From contig CAWJSC010000017.1 in the NCBI GenBank assembly GCA_963845425.1, positions 124,001 to 188,000 on the forward strand: a stretch of DNA of 64,000 nt, in the 5' to 3' direction. This DNA is from DATDAH01 sp963845425 (lineage in GTDB: Bacteria; Actinomycetota; Acidimicrobiia; Acidimicrobiales; DATDAH01). Within the stretch, counting starts at the first letter, position 1. Every line of letters begins with the position of its first letter. Below are positions 29,563 through 39,461 of this stretch, piece after piece. The position numbers and the translations under genes are program-made. The notes under the pieces were generated by a model. It worked only from the letters and a program-made list of their open reading frames with translations. It was not told the DNA's origin and ran no database searches.

Positions 29563-29799
29563 CCACTAAGGCTCAAGAAACATGAGTGTTATCTTGTCAA
29601 GTTTCGACGGTCCCTCGACGAGACGAGCGGCCAGGACGCCAGCACACCCCCGGAGCAGATCCCGCAGCCGACGCCCGGCTTATGGCCAGCTCGTGCGGTT
29701 CCGCGTGGACGACGTCGGGTCTTTCGGCCGTAGGAGGGCCGTCACCGGCACGGGATGATGGGGGTGTGCCCCGGTTCGCGGGCACGGAAGGAGGTCGAC

Positions 29800-30642
29800 A
29801 TGACCTTCCGAACCTCGACATTCCGGTGGGGCGGGCACGAGCTCGTCTATGACGACTATGGCGATCCTGGCTCGGACGGGGTCCTGGTCTACATCCATGG
29901 CCTGATGCTCGACTCGGAGATCAACCGGGGCATCGCCCAGGCTCTGGCCGATCGCGGCCACCGGGTCGTGCTGATCGACCTGCTGGGCCATGGTCGCAGC
30001 GACAAGCCCGCGCACGCCTCCGAGTACCGGATCGACACCTACGCCGAGCAGATCGTCGGCCTGCTCGACCACCTGGAGGTCCCGTGCGCCGTCCTCGGCG
30101 GCATGTCGTTGGGCGCCAACGTCAGCCTGTTCACGGCCAGCCGCTACCCGGACCGGGTGGGGGGCCTCGTGCTGGAGATGCCCGTGCTCGAGTGGGCGGT
30201 CCCCACGGCCGCGCTGCTCTTCGCCCCGATGGTCCTCGTCGCGCACTACGGGCGCCCCGTGGTGGCCCGCCTGTCCTCGCTCCTCGCCCGGGTGCCCGAC
30301 ACCCCGATCGGGCCGCTGAACAGCTTCCTGCACGCGGCCTCGTTGCCGCCCGACAGCCTGGCCGCCCTGCTGCACGGCATCCTCGTCGGGCCCGTGGCCC
30401 CCACCGTCGAGGAGCGCAGCGCCATCGGGGCCCCGGCGCTCGTCCTCGCCCACCGCAACGACCTCATCCATCCCTTCGACGACGCCCACAACCTGGCCCG
30501 CCAGCTCCCGAACGGCCGGCTGGAACGGGCCCGGTCACCGGTCGAGCTGCGGCTGCGGCCTGACCGCCTCACCGACGTGATCGCCACGTTCCTCGACGAG
30601 GTCTGGGTCGGCGACGAGCAGGTCGGCACCCGCGCCGGCTGA
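29800..30642 (+). CDS. alpha/beta hydrolase
   Basis: Alpha/beta-hydrolase fold protein (280 aa). Visible: oxyanion region VLVYIHGLMLDSEIN, acidic-loop segment LIDLLGHGRSDKPAHAS, nucleophile elbow GGMSLGAN with the catalytic Ser. The family's catalytic His is usually near the C-terminus and is not obvious here: where GHF-like motifs occur the sequence is Arg-rich (LERARSPVELRLRP), so activity needs checking. The start is fixed by AAGGAGG seven bases before the ATG. It is eight bases upstream of a WS/DGAT-like gene, so the pair probably works on lipid esters. Confidence 0.85.
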   Translation: MTFRTSTFRWGGHELVYDDYGDPGSDGVLVYIHGLMLDSEINRGIAQALADRGHRVVLIDLLGHGRSDKPAHASEYRIDTYAEQIVGLLDHLEVPCAVLGGMSLGANVSLFTASRYPDRVGGLVLEMPVLEWAVPTAALLFAPMVLVAHYGRPVVARLSSLLARVPDTPIGPLNSFLHAASLPPDSLAALLHGILVGPVAPTVEERSAIGAPALVLAHRNDLIHPFDDAHNLARQLPNGRLERARSPVELRLRPDRLTDVIATFLDEVWVGDEQVGTRAG

Positions 30643-30649
30643 TTCGGCG

Positions 30650-32061
30650 ATGGCCGCCGAACGCCTCAGCGCCCAGGACGCCACCCTGCTCTACGCGCAG
30701 GACCAGCGGGCGCCGCTGATCATCGGCGCGGTGTGCCGGTTCGAGCGGGCGCCGCTGGCCGACGCCGACGGCCGCCTGCGCACCGATGACCTCCGTCGCC
30801 ACCTGGCCAGCCGCCTGCACCTCGTGCCCCGCTTCCGCCAGCGGCTGGCCCTCGTCCCCGGCGACTCGGGTCGGCCGCGGTGGGTCGACGACACCGACTT
30901 CGACATCCGGAACCACGCCCACGGGGCCCAGCTGCCGGCGCCGGGCGGGGAGCGCGAGTTGCACGCCTTCGTGGCCGAGCTGCTCGCCGTGCCCCTGGAC
31001 CCCCGGCGCCCCCTGTGGGAGCTGTGGACCGTCGACGGGCTCGACGGCGACCGGGTCGCCGTCGTCCTGAAGGTGAGCCACGTGATGGCCGACGGCCTGG
31101 CGCTGCTGGGCTTCGCCCTGGCCCTGCTCGACTTCGAGCCCGACGTCGCCCCCGTCGAGCCGCCGTCGTGGGTCCCCGAGCCGGCGCCGTCCGGGACCCG
31201 TCTGCTGGCCGACACCCTCGTCGACCAGGCCCGGACGTGGCCGGGGCCGCGGTGGGCGCCGTCCGGGCACTCACCCGACCCGGCCGGCTCGCCGCCGACC
31301 TGGCCGCGCTCGGTCGGGCCGCGGCGACCATGGTGGGCCTCGCTCCTCGTCTGGCGATCAACGGCCCGGTCGGTGACCGCCGTGGCTTCCTGCTGCTGCA
31401 GCTCCCGGCGGACCAGTTCCTGGCGGTGAAGGACGCGGCGGGGGTCACCTTCAACGACGTCGCCCTGACCGTCTCGTCCCTCGCCCTGCACCGCTACCTG
31501 GGCGACAAGGGCGGCCATCCCCACGGGACCCGGCCCCGGGTGCTGGTCCCGGTGTCGACCCACGGCACCGACCCCGCGGGCGAGATCGAGAACCGCTTCT
31601 CCCAGATGGTCGCCGACCTGCCCGGCCCGGAGGTGCCACCGGCGGAGGCCCTGGCCCGGATCCACGCCGCGATGGCCCGCGCCAAGGCGTCGGGCCAGGC
31701 CGAGATGGGCCCGCTGGTCTACTCGGTCGCCGCCACCGTGCCGGGCTGGCTGCTCCGCCGGGTGGCCCCCGTGCTGCTGCGGAACCAGCCGCTCGTGAAC
31801 CTCGCCGTGTCCGACCTCCCCGGATCGCCCGAACCCCTCCACCTACTGGGCGCCCGGATGCTCGACCTGGCGCCCTTCATCACCTGCACCGGGAACCTGG
31901 CCCTCATGATCGGCGTGCTGTCCTACGCGGACACCGTCGGCGTCGGGATCACCGTGGACCCCGATGTCGTGCCCGACGTCGAGGCCTTCGGTGATGCCCT
32001 GCGCTGGGCGAGCGGCGAGTTGGCCGACGCGGTTCTCGGGACGCCGCGGGCTACCGGCTGA
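30650..32061 (+). CDS. WS/DGAT-like acyltransferase, SHxxxDG variant (frameshift near 31236)
   Basis: About 470 aa after repair of a missing base near 31236 (RTWPG should read RTVAG). Family features: LSAQDATLLYAQD start, RPLWELWTVDGL, and C-terminal NLAVSDLPGSPEPLHLLGA. The catalytic motif is KVSHVMADG, so the first of the two His in HHxxxDG is Ser. The second His, usually the more important one, is kept, so activity is possible. Together with the alpha/beta hydrolase upstream it may form a lipid-remodelling pair. Confidence 0.8.
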
Positions 32062-32119
32062 CGCTCAACCCCGACATGGAGGGCCGACGAGGTGGCAACG
32101 GGTATGGACGCCGACCGGC

Positions 32120-32629
32120 TCAACTCGGGTTCGGGAACGCCACCGCCGCCAGCGCCACCCGGACCTCGGGGTGCACCTTCACCAGCAGCAGACTCGGTGG
32201 CTGGACACCGAAGTCGGTGACGTCGAACTCGGCGGTGCCCCCGATCACCAGCTCGGCGTCGGCGTTCACGCCCACCGACAACACGCCCTTCAGTGAACGG
32301 GTGACACCGTGGAAGTCCAACTCGCCGACACCCTCGTAGCCACCGCCTGCGGCGGGGGACAGGGCCGCGAGGCGTCCCATCACCCTCGGATGGCGGCGGA
32401 CGTTCAGACGGCGCTCGGCCTCACGGTCGAGGAGGGGGTTGCCCGAGCGCATGCCGCCGAGGTCGAACTCGACCCTCCCGTCGACCGGGGCGTCGGGATC
32501 GACACGGCCCTGGGCATCGAGGGCGACGTCGATCCAGCCGGTCACCGGGGCCCCCGTCGTGATCGGGTGGAGGCTGGAGGAGGCGTGGATCGAGATGCTC
32601 GACCGGTTCGGGTCGAGGTGGTGGCGCAT
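32120..32629 (-). CDS. YceI-like family protein
   Basis: 169 aa with the lipocalin-like YceI pattern: a start resembling HLDPNRSSISIHASSSLHPI, RVEFDLGGMRSGNPLLDREA, RRHPRVMGRLAAL, then ELDFHGVTRSLKGVLSVG. No signal peptide, so probably cytoplasmic. YceI proteins bind isoprenoid or other hydrophobic chains, which would suit a neighbourhood with a carotenoid-desaturase-like oxidoreductase upstream. ATG at 32629 is 43 bases after that gene's apparent stop. Confidence 0.78.
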   Translation of the reverse strand: MRHHLDPNRSSISIHASSSLHPITTGAPVTGWIDVALDAQGRVDPDAPVDGRVEFDLGGMRSGNPLLDREAERRLNVRRHPRVMGRLAALSPAAGGGYEGVGELDFHGVTRSLKGVLSVGVNADAELVIGGTAEFDVTDFGVQPPSLLLVKVHPEVRVALAAVAFPNPS

Positions 32630-32671
32630 TGGTGCCAGTGTGCCGGGGCCACGACCGTGCCGCCCGCCCCA

Positions 32672-34476
32672 TCATCGTCGGCGGCCGACCTGCAGGCCGC
32701 CGGAGCGGGCGCAGCGTTTGCTTCGACCGGGTTTCGTCGCCCTGGCGGGCGGCCCGGCCCGCGGCCCGGCGCTCCCGCAGGCGGCGCCGCGGCAGTACTC
32801 CAGCGGGTCGAAGCCGTCGGGGTCGGCCGGGATCGCGGCCGGGTCGGCCAGCACGGTGCCCAGCATCATCTCCACCAGCAGCGGCCGGTCCAGGATCTCC
32901 CCGGCGCAGTGCACGCCGCCGACCATCGTCCCGGCGACGCCGTGGCCCGACGCGGTGTTGGCGCCCGACCAGCCACAGCCCGTCGATCTCGGTGCGGTGC
33001 TGGGGCCGGTTGGTCGCCGGACTGCTCCGGCGAGTGGACGTAGCCGTAGCTGGTGCCGCCGGTGGAGCGGGTGTAGCGCTCCTGGGACAGCGGCGTGGCG
33101 GTCTCGACGTGCACGATGTGGTCGCGCAGGCGCTCGCCGCCGAGCTGGTCGGCCAGCACCCGCTCGGCGGCGTCGAGCAGCGCCTCGGTGAGCTGCTGCT
33201 TGCGCTCCCGGTAGCGCTCGCCGCGGCGGTAGGGGCCGCCCTCGGCCGGTGACGTCCTCGACGCCCCACCACTCCAGGCCCCGCGGGCGCCAGCGTCATG
33301 ATCTGCAGGTTGGTCTGCCCGTCGGGCACAGGTGCGGCGTTGCCGGGGTCCTTGCGCGACGCCATGGCGACGTAGGCGAACACGTCCGGGCCCTCCAGCT
33401 CGCCGGCGTCGAGCCCCTCGTAGAGGCCGTCGGTCTCGTAGTCGGGGAACACGAAGTAGTTGGTGTTCGGCCCGCCGGTGAGGTCGACGTCGACCACCAG
33501 GTACACGCACACCAGGCCCAGGGTCATCTCGCGCCTCCCGGGTCCAGCGCACCGTGGCCGGGTCCCAGTGCTCCTCGCCCACCAGCCCGAACACGGTGCG
33601 GGCGTGGTCGGCGTTGGAGATCACCAGGTCGGCGGCGATCGTCGGTGCCGTCCTCCAGCACCACGCCGGTGGCCCGCCGGCCCTCCACCGACGATCCGCT
33701 GCACCGGGGTCAGGGTGCGGACCTCGCCGCCGTGGGCCTCGATCACCTGGATCAGCCGGGCCGGGATCATCTGGCCGCCGCCCTCGGGGTAGTAGGCGCC
33801 CCGCATGTAGTGGTCGATGATCGACGGCGTGCATGGCCACCGCCGTCTGGCGGGGGCCGCCGGCGTACAGGCCCGACCAGTGGTCGAGCACCGCCCGGCA
33901 CCGCTGGGACAGCTCGCCCTCGTCGAACAGCTCCGACAGCGGCCGGAACGCCCACCGGTCGAAGGTCGGGGTCTCGACGCCGGGGATGGGCCGGGCCCGG
34001 CCCTCCTCGGCCACCGCGTCGCAGCGTGCCGACGACCCGCTCGATGCCGGCCCGCTCCTCGGGGAACGCCTCGACCAGGCGGTCGCGGTAGCGGTCCCAG
34101 CCGGCCGGCACCACGAAGCTCCAGGTCCGGGAAGTGCAGCGTGTCGAACCCGTCGGGGTCGAGCGGCAGGAAGCGCATCCGGTCGCCGACGCCGAGCCCG
34201 CCGAAGATCGTGGGGAACAGCCCGCCCGGCCCGCAGTCGCCGATGTAGTGCACGCCCACGTCGAACTCGATACTCGGCGCCCTCGTGGTGGCGCGGAACA
34301 CCTGGGTGTTGCCGCCGGCCAGGTCGTGGCCCTCGAGCACCAGCACCCGCCGCCCCGCGGCGGCCAGGCACGCCGCGGCGGTCAGCCCGCCGGGGCCGGA
34401 GCCCACCACCACCACGTCCCACGTCGTCGGCCACTCCGGCCCCGGGGCGATGCTCAGCGGCGTGGACTGGGGCCAT
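32672..34476 (-). pseudogene. FAD-dependent oxidoreductase, phytoene desaturase / retinol saturase-like, heavily frameshifted
   Basis: The N-terminal dinucleotide-binding motif is clear (VVVVGSGPGGLTAAACLAAAG, then VLEGHDLAGGNTQVFR and FDVGVHYIGDCGPGGLFPT). Later family pieces appear in all three minus-strand frames: PTFDRWAFRPLSELFDEGEL, AMHAVDH / HYMRGAYYPEGGGQMIP, TNYFVFPDYETDGLYEGLD and MVGGVHCAGEILDRPLLVEM. At least seven one-base shifts would be needed to read about 580 aa. The order and spacing of the pieces match an intact gene, so dense sequencing errors are as likely as decay. The exact start is uncertain; ATG 34476 is the best candidate. Likely reduces or desaturates an isoprenoid. 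Confidence 0.65.
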
Positions 34477-34512
34477 GCAGACCAGTAGGCTGGCGGTGCC
34501 GCAGGCTGATGG

Positions 34513-35592
34513 CTAGGCGGGGCGGCGCGACGCCGCCGGCGCCGCTTCGAGCGAGCCTTGAAGAACGAGGCCTCGGCGGCCCGGCCCCCGGCGCAAGGGC
34601 TGTCGACCAGCTCGAGGGCGGCCTCCTCGTAGAGGTGCGGATGTCGTGCACGGTGCTGATCGGGTCGCCCCCCGGGCAGGCCGGCCTCGGTCCAGTCGGC
34701 TCCGTCGACGATGGCGCAGGAGGGCCGACAGCGCATCGGGTACCCCGTCGGGCCCGATCACCCTGCCGACCGACGTTCGGCCCCGAGCGGCCAACGACCG
34801 GTCATAGGCGTTGCGCAGGCCGCGGGCCTCGTCGACCGCGGGCGGCAGATCGGGGTCGAACGGGGCGGCAGGGCGCAGGCCATCGGGGTCTCATCGTACT
34901 CGAGGACCGTCGGGTGGTCGGCCAGCACCGGCCCGGTCGGCTCGTCGAGCAGAGCGAAGGCCCGAAGCAGCAGGTCCCGCTGGAAGGCGGCGTCGCCCGG
35001 CACGCCCAGCGGGCGGCCCAGGGGGAACTCGCCGTAGAAGGCCCGGGGCGGGTGCATCCGCTCGGCGACCGAGCGGACCGAGATCAGGGCCACGGTGGCG
35101 AGGCCTGACGGCTTCGAACACATGCGAGAGCACACACACGGTGCGCGAGCAGAGCGGTCAGACGGGGGTGAGCAGCACCACGTCGACGCCGTCGTGACGC
35201 AGGTGCCGCGGCGGCGGCCGGCCCGGAGTCCAGGCGGACGGTGGCCACGTCGTCGGGCTGGTTGCCCGCGAAGGACACGTGGCGGGGGCGACCCGGCCGA
35301 TGACCCCGTCGGCGGCCAGTTCCTCGAGCCGGTCGATGGGGTAGACGACATCGAGGTCGGCGGCGAAGGCCGAGCGGTCGAAGTTGGGGCTCCAGTGGCC
35401 GAGGGCCAGGTCCCGGCGCTCCCGGTCGAGGAGCCGGAACCCGGTGTCGAAGCTGGAGAACCCCTCGTCGTCCATCGTGTGGATGGCGGCGGTGGTCACG
35501 ATGGCCACGGTGGCCTCGGCCAGCGGTTTCGGGGCGGTGAAGGCCGTGGTGTCGAACTGGGGCACGGGCAGCGAGTCCGACAGGTCCCGCAT
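34513..35592 (-). CDS. GrdB-family (glycine/betaine/D-proline reductase selenoprotein B-like) protein with in-frame UGA
   Basis: About 359 aa when read through several one-base shifts and a UGA. ATG 35592 has GGAGA seven bases upstream. Family segments: VAIVTTAAIHTMDDEGFSSF, SPNFDRSAFAADLDVVYPID, RLEELAADGVIGRVAP, HVSFAGNQPDDVATV, GVDVVLLTPV then UGA (35160-35158) then PLCSRTVCVL, then ERMHPPRAFYGEFPLGRPLG and YEEAALELVDSPCAGG. The UGA falls exactly where the family has U or C in a (U/C)xxC motif, so selenocysteine is the likely reading. Compensating frameshifts near 35289 and 35205, and others near 35098 and 34860, look like read errors. Redox role; substrate unknown. Confidence 0.68.
35130..35160 (-). 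other. UGA codon and candidate bacterial SECIS hairpin
   Basis: On the minus strand the UGA at 35160-35158 is followed, after 11 bases, by GCGCAC-CGUGU-GUGUGC: a six-pair stem (one G-U) with a five-base loop whose second base is G. The loop begins 17 bases after the UGA. A short stem and a G in the first two loop positions at this distance are the known features of bacterial SECIS elements read by SelB. The fold was judged by eye. Confidence 0.5.
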
Positions 35593-35838
35593 CGCCTGAT
35601 CTCCGGTGGTCACCGGAGGAGCTTGGCACACGGGGGAGGGCGCCCGGTCCGGCCCCTCAACGTGTCGTCGTGCGCACCCTGACCCCGATCATCGCGATAC
35701 ACCGCGAGTCGCGCCGGAGATGGGCCGGGAGGCGCTGAGCCATCGCCGTGATCGAGCTGCCGGGCGGCGCGGTCGAGGGGCCGGGGCGAGGGCGGGAAGT
35801 ACGCTCCGGCGTCCGAGGTGATTCAGACGGAGGACCAC

Positions 35839-36873
35839 GTGCAGACGTCGATGCGAGACGACCGTCCCCTGGCGCGACCCGGCGCCCGTGTGGGGGCGAT
35901 CGTGGCCCTGGTGCTCCTCGCGGGTGCGTGCAGCAGCGCTGACCGTGCTGAGGGCAACTCGGATGCCGCCGCGAGCTCGACCTCCATGGCTGCGTCCTCG
36001 AGCTCCGATAGGCAGACCCCGGAGCCGGTGCAACAGCTCGACATCGACGGCACCGAGTACACCTTCGCCGTGAGCCCCGATCCTTCGGGCGGCCTGCACC
36101 CCGGTTGGACCGAGGTGCGGTTCGACAACGTCGGGCATGAAGCCCATCAGGTGATGTTCGCTCGCCTCAAGGACGGGGTCGACATGGCCGAGTTGGCCGC
36201 GGCCGGGGAGGGCGACTCCTCCGGCGCCTCCGCCATCGAGTTCGTCGACATGATCGGCGGGGTCAGCTACATCGACCCCGGGCGGGACACCTCCGCGTTG
36301 GTCGATCTCTCCGAGGGCACGGTGGTGGCGATGTGTTACGTACCGAACCCCGACGGGGTGGCCCACGCGCTCCTGGGGATGTCGACGATCCTCGCCGTGC
36401 CCCCCGCGGACGCAACGGTCCCGACGACTCCGGGGGCTGACCCAGCCCCGGCCGCCGCGGGGTCGACGCCGGCCCTGGAGGTCGGTGAGCGAGAGGTCGT
36501 CGGCACCATCGAGTTGGCGGCGGAGGGGTATCTCATCCCCGACGACCCGGGGCCGGGCTGGTACCACGTCGTGAACACCGACGTCGACGCCCCCGGCGGT
36601 GGGCTGCACGAGCTGTCGCTGTTGCGGCTGGAGGGCCCGGTCGGCCGCGGCGGCATCGACCAGGTCGTGGACGACCTGGCGAACAACATCACCCCGAGTG
36701 TGGGGCTCGACGCCGTCGGGGGCATGGGCGCGATCTCCGCCGGCTTCGACGGGTACCTCTATCTCGACCTCACCCCCGGCGACTACCTCGCAGTGGACTT
36801 CATGCCCGATCCTGGTGAGCCCCGCCCCCACATGCTCGACGGCTACTACGCCGAGTTCAGCGTGGAGGCATAG
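35839..36873 (+). CDS. lipoprotein with two related cupredoxin-like segments, unknown function
   Basis: 344 aa. GTG 35839 is chosen because GGAGG lies five bases upstream; an in-frame GTG at 35818 has none. Signal peptide with lipobox LLAGACSS, then a low-complexity Ser/Ala linker. Two related halves follow: the first has TEVRFDNVGHEAHQVMFARL and the second GWYHVVNTDVDAPGGGLHEL. Patterns of HxxxF/ HELSLLRL following a WY or EVRF strand resemble cupredoxin-like folds, but I cannot identify a full metal site. It is convergent with the LLM oxidoreductase. The gap 36874-37008 holds nothing recognisable. Confidence 0.7.
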   Translation: MQTSMRDDRPLARPGARVGAIVALVLLAGACSSADRAEGNSDAAASSTSMAASSSSDRQTPEPVQQLDIDGTEYTFAVSPDPSGGLHPGWTEVRFDNVGHEAHQVMFARLKDGVDMAELAAAGEGDSSGASAIEFVDMIGGVSYIDPGRDTSALVDLSEGTVVAMCYVPNPDGVAHALLGMSTILAVPPADATVPTTPGADPAPAAAGSTPALEVGEREVVGTIELAAEGYLIPDDPGPGWYHVVNTDVDAPGGGLHELSLLRLEGPVGRGGIDQVVDDLANNITPSVGLDAVGGMGAISAGFDGYLYLDLTPGDYLAVDFMPDPGEPRPHMLDGYYAEFSVEA

Positions 36874-37008
36874 GTCGAGGCTGCAGTCGCAGGCGTCGAC
36901 CGTGGGCCGGGGCAGACCCCTGCGGCCGAGCCAAGTGGTGATGTCGGACCTGGTGTCGGGCGGATCCCGCCGCTCTTCGGCGGAGTCCGTCGAGCGCCGT
37001 GCCGTCCC

Positions 37009-38007
37009 CTAAGCCAGGTGGGGGAGGACCTTCTCGCCGTAGGCGGTCAGGGTCTCGTCCTGGTCGTCGTGTTGGAGGTAGACGGCGAACTGGTCGACGC
37101 CCAGGCCCCGGAGCTCTTCCAGGCGCTCGATGTGCGCCGACGGAGGACCCAGGAGGCAGAAGCGGTCGATGATCTCGTCGGTGACGAAGTCGACGTGCGT
37201 CGACGTCGCCTTGCCGTGTTCGGCGTAGTCGTAGCCCTCGCGGTTCTCGACGTAGCTGAGCAGGGCCTCGGGCACGAGGTCCGTGTCGGCGCCGTAGCGC
37301 TTGACGAGGTCGGCGACGTGGTTGCCGACCATGCCGCCGAACCAGCGGACCTGGTCCCGCTGGTGAGCCAGGTCGTCACCGACATAGGCGGGAGCGGCCA
37401 CGCAGACCTTGATCGCATCGGGGTCCCGGCCCGCGTCTGCAGCCGCGGTGCGCACGGCGTCGATCGTCCACTTCGCGATCTGGGGGTCGGCGAGCTGGAG
37501 GATGAAGCCGTCGGCCTGCTCGCCGCAGAGCTTCAGCGCCTTGGGGCCATAGGCGGCCATGTAGATGTCCAGTGACGACCCCCGGGACCAGGGGAACTGC
37601 TGGTCAGCGCCGTTGTAGGACACCGATCGACCCTCGGCCAGGCCCTTGATCACCGTCATGGCCTCGCCCAGGGTGGCCAGGTTCGACGGGGCGAAGCCGA
37701 GCACCCGCATGGCCGAGTCGCCCCGGCCGATGCCGCAGACGGTGCGGTCCCCGAACATGTCGTTGAGGGTGGCGAACATCGACGCCGTGACCGTCCAGTC
37801 CCGGGTCCCCGGGTTGGTGACCATGGGCCCCACCTTCATGGTGTGGGTGGCGGACAGGATCTGGCTGTAGACGACGAAGGGCTCCTGCCACAGCACGTGG
37901 CTGTCGAAGGTCCAGCCGTAGCCGAACCCGAGGGTCTCGGCCCGCCGGCACAGGTCGACCACCCGCCAGGCCGGCGGGTTGTTCTGCAACACGACACCGA
38001 ACTCCAT
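37009..38007 (-). CDS. LLM-class flavin/F420-dependent oxidoreductase
   Basis: Luciferase-like monooxygenase fold (332 aa): MEFGVVLQNNPPAWRVVDLC at the N-terminus, ETLGFGYGWTFDSHVLWQEP, VGPMVTNPGTRDWTVTASMF, and GIGRGDSAMRVLGFAPSNLA, then the C-terminal barrel part. In actinobacteria most such proteins use F420, but FMN members exist. It is third in an operon with a dihydropyrimidinase and a beta-ureidopropionase-like amidase (28-base gap), so it may catalyse the missing redox step of pyrimidine or hydantoin breakdown. Start ATG 38007 by alignment to the family's first strand, with GAGG upstream. Confidence 0.87.
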   Translation of the reverse strand: MEFGVVLQNNPPAWRVVDLCRRAETLGFGYGWTFDSHVLWQEPFVVYSQILSATHTMKVGPMVTNPGTRDWTVTASMFATLNDMFGDRTVCGIGRGDSAMRVLGFAPSNLATLGEAMTVIKGLAEGRSVSYNGADQQFPWSRGSSLDIYMAAYGPKALKLCGEQADGFILQLADPQIAKWTIDAVRTAAADAGRDPDAIKVCVAAPAYVGDDLAHQRDQVRWFGGMVGNHVADLVKRYGADTDLVPEALLSYVENREGYDYAEHGKATSTHVDFVTDEIIDRFCLLGPPSAHIERLEELRGLGVDQFAVYLQHDDQDETLTAYGEKVLPHLA

Positions 38008-38035
38008 GGCCGTTCCTCGCCTCGTCGGGGTCCAG

Positions 38036-39448
38036 CTACTGCAGGTAGCCGCAGAGGCCCCGCCGCAGGTACATCCCATCGCCCTTGGCGCCCTCGTACT
38101 GATCGTTGCGCACGATCACCCGCCCCCGGGACAGCACCGTGTCGACCCGGCCGGCCACCTCGATGCCCTCATAGGCCGAGTAGTCCAGGCGCATGTGGTG
38201 GTTGTCGACGCTGATCGTCCAGGACCGGTCCGGGTCATAGACGACGATGTCGGCGTCAGAACCCGGGGCGATGACGCCCTTCCGGGGGTAGAGGCCGAAC
38301 ATGCGGGCCGGGGTCGTCGAGCACAGCTCCACCCAGCGGGGGAGGGTCAGCTCGCCGGCGGCGACGCCCTGGTAGATCAGGTCCATCCGGTGCTCCACCC
38401 CGCCGATGCCGTTGGGGATGGCCCGGAAGTCGTCCACGCCCAGCTCCTTCTGCTCCGTCATGCAGAACGGGCAGTGGTCGGTGGACACCACGGACAGGTC
38501 GTTGGCCCGCAGGCCCTTCCACAGGTCGGCGTGGTGGTGCTCGTGCTTGGTCCGCAGCGGGGTCGAGCACACGTAGCCCGCCCCGGCGAACCCGGGCGCC
38601 CCCAGGTGGTCCTCCAGGTTCAGGTACAGGTACTGCGGGCAGGTCTCGGCGAACACGTTGCCGCCGGCGTCCCGGGCCATGGCCACCTGCACCAGCGCCT
38701 CGCTGGCCGACAGGTGGACGATGTAGAGCGGCGCGGCGCCGACCTTGGCCAGCTGGATGGCCCGGTGGGTGGCCTCGCCCTCCAGCTCGGCCCGGCGCAC
38801 GTAGCCGTGGTTGATCGGCGCCGTCTCGCCCCGTTCGACAGCCTGCTCGGCCAGGACGTCGATGGCGAGGCCGTTCTCGGCGTGCATCATGATCACCCCG
38901 CCGTTGCCCGCCGCCTGCTGCATGGCCCGCAGGATCTGGCCGTCGTCGGACAGGAACACACCCGGGTAGGCCATGAAGAGCTTGAAGCTGGTGATGCCCT
39001 CGTCCACCAGCACGTCCATGGCCTTCAGCGAAGCCTCGTCGACCCCGCCGATGATCATGTGGAAGCCGTAGTCGACGGCACAGTTGCCCTCGGCTTTGGC
39101 CATCCAGGTGTCGAGCCGCTCCCGCACGTCCTCGCCCGCGGCCTGCACCGCGAAGTCGATGATCGTCGTGGTCCCGCCCCAGGCGGCGGCCCGGGTGCCG
39201 CTCTCGAAGTCGTCGGAGGCCACGGTGCCGCCGAATGGCAGCTCCATGTGGGTGTGGGCGTCGACCCCGCCGGGGACCACGTACTTCCCCGTGGCGTCCA
39301 GGACCTCGTGGGCCCCCCGCTCGGCGGCCTCGGCCGGCTCCGAGCCCGGCAGCAGCAGGGCGATGATGGTCTCGCCCTCCACCAGGACCTCCATGGGCTG
39401 GGCCCCGGTGGCGGAGACCACCGTGCCCCCCTTGATCAGCAGCGCCAT
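38036..39448 (-). CDS. dihydropyrimidinase / D-hydantoinase
   Basis: Cyclic amidohydrolase (470 aa) of the dihydropyrimidinase family. Metal site: VDAHTHMELPFGG (HxH), carboxylated Lys in ITSFKLFMAYPG, His in MMHAENG and YIVHLSASEAL, Asp in STDHCPFCMTEQK. It opens 5,6-dihydrouracil or a hydantoin ring to the N-carbamoyl acid. The next gene upstream encodes the enzyme for the following step (N-carbamoyl-beta-alanine to beta-alanine), 13 bases away. Full length and all ligands present, so it is very likely active. Confidence 0.93.
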   Translation of the reverse strand: MALLIKGGTVVSATGAQPMEVLVEGETIIALLLPGSEPAEAAERGAHEVLDATGKYVVPGGVDAHTHMELPFGGTVASDDFESGTRAAAWGGTTTIIDFAVQAAGEDVRERLDTWMAKAEGNCAVDYGFHMIIGGVDEASLKAMDVLVDEGITSFKLFMAYPGVFLSDDGQILRAMQQAAGNGGVIMMHAENGLAIDVLAEQAVERGETAPINHGYVRRAELEGEATHRAIQLAKVGAAPLYIVHLSASEALVQVAMARDAGGNVFAETCPQYLYLNLEDHLGAPGFAGAGYVCSTPLRTKHEHHHADLWKGLRANDLSVVSTDHCPFCMTEQKELGVDDFRAIPNGIGGVEHRMDLIYQGVAAGELTLPRWVELCSTTPARMFGLYPRKGVIAPGSDADIVVYDPDRSWTISVDNHHMRLDYSAYEGIEVAGRVDTVLSRGRVIVRNDQYEGAKGDGMYLRRGLCGYLQ

Positions 39449-39461
39449 GTCGTCTCCTCGG

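Noticed and set aside
29570..29612. HspR (HAIR) or CIRCE heat-shock operator near the radical SAM promoter
   Set aside because: CTCAAG and CATGAGTG occur, but in the wrong order and spacing for CTTGAGT-N7-ACTCAAG, and no chaperone gene is adjacent.
32639..35620. Plus-strand genes across the frameshifted region
   Set aside because: Long plus-strand open frames are a by-product of high GC; recognisable protein families appear only on the minus strand.
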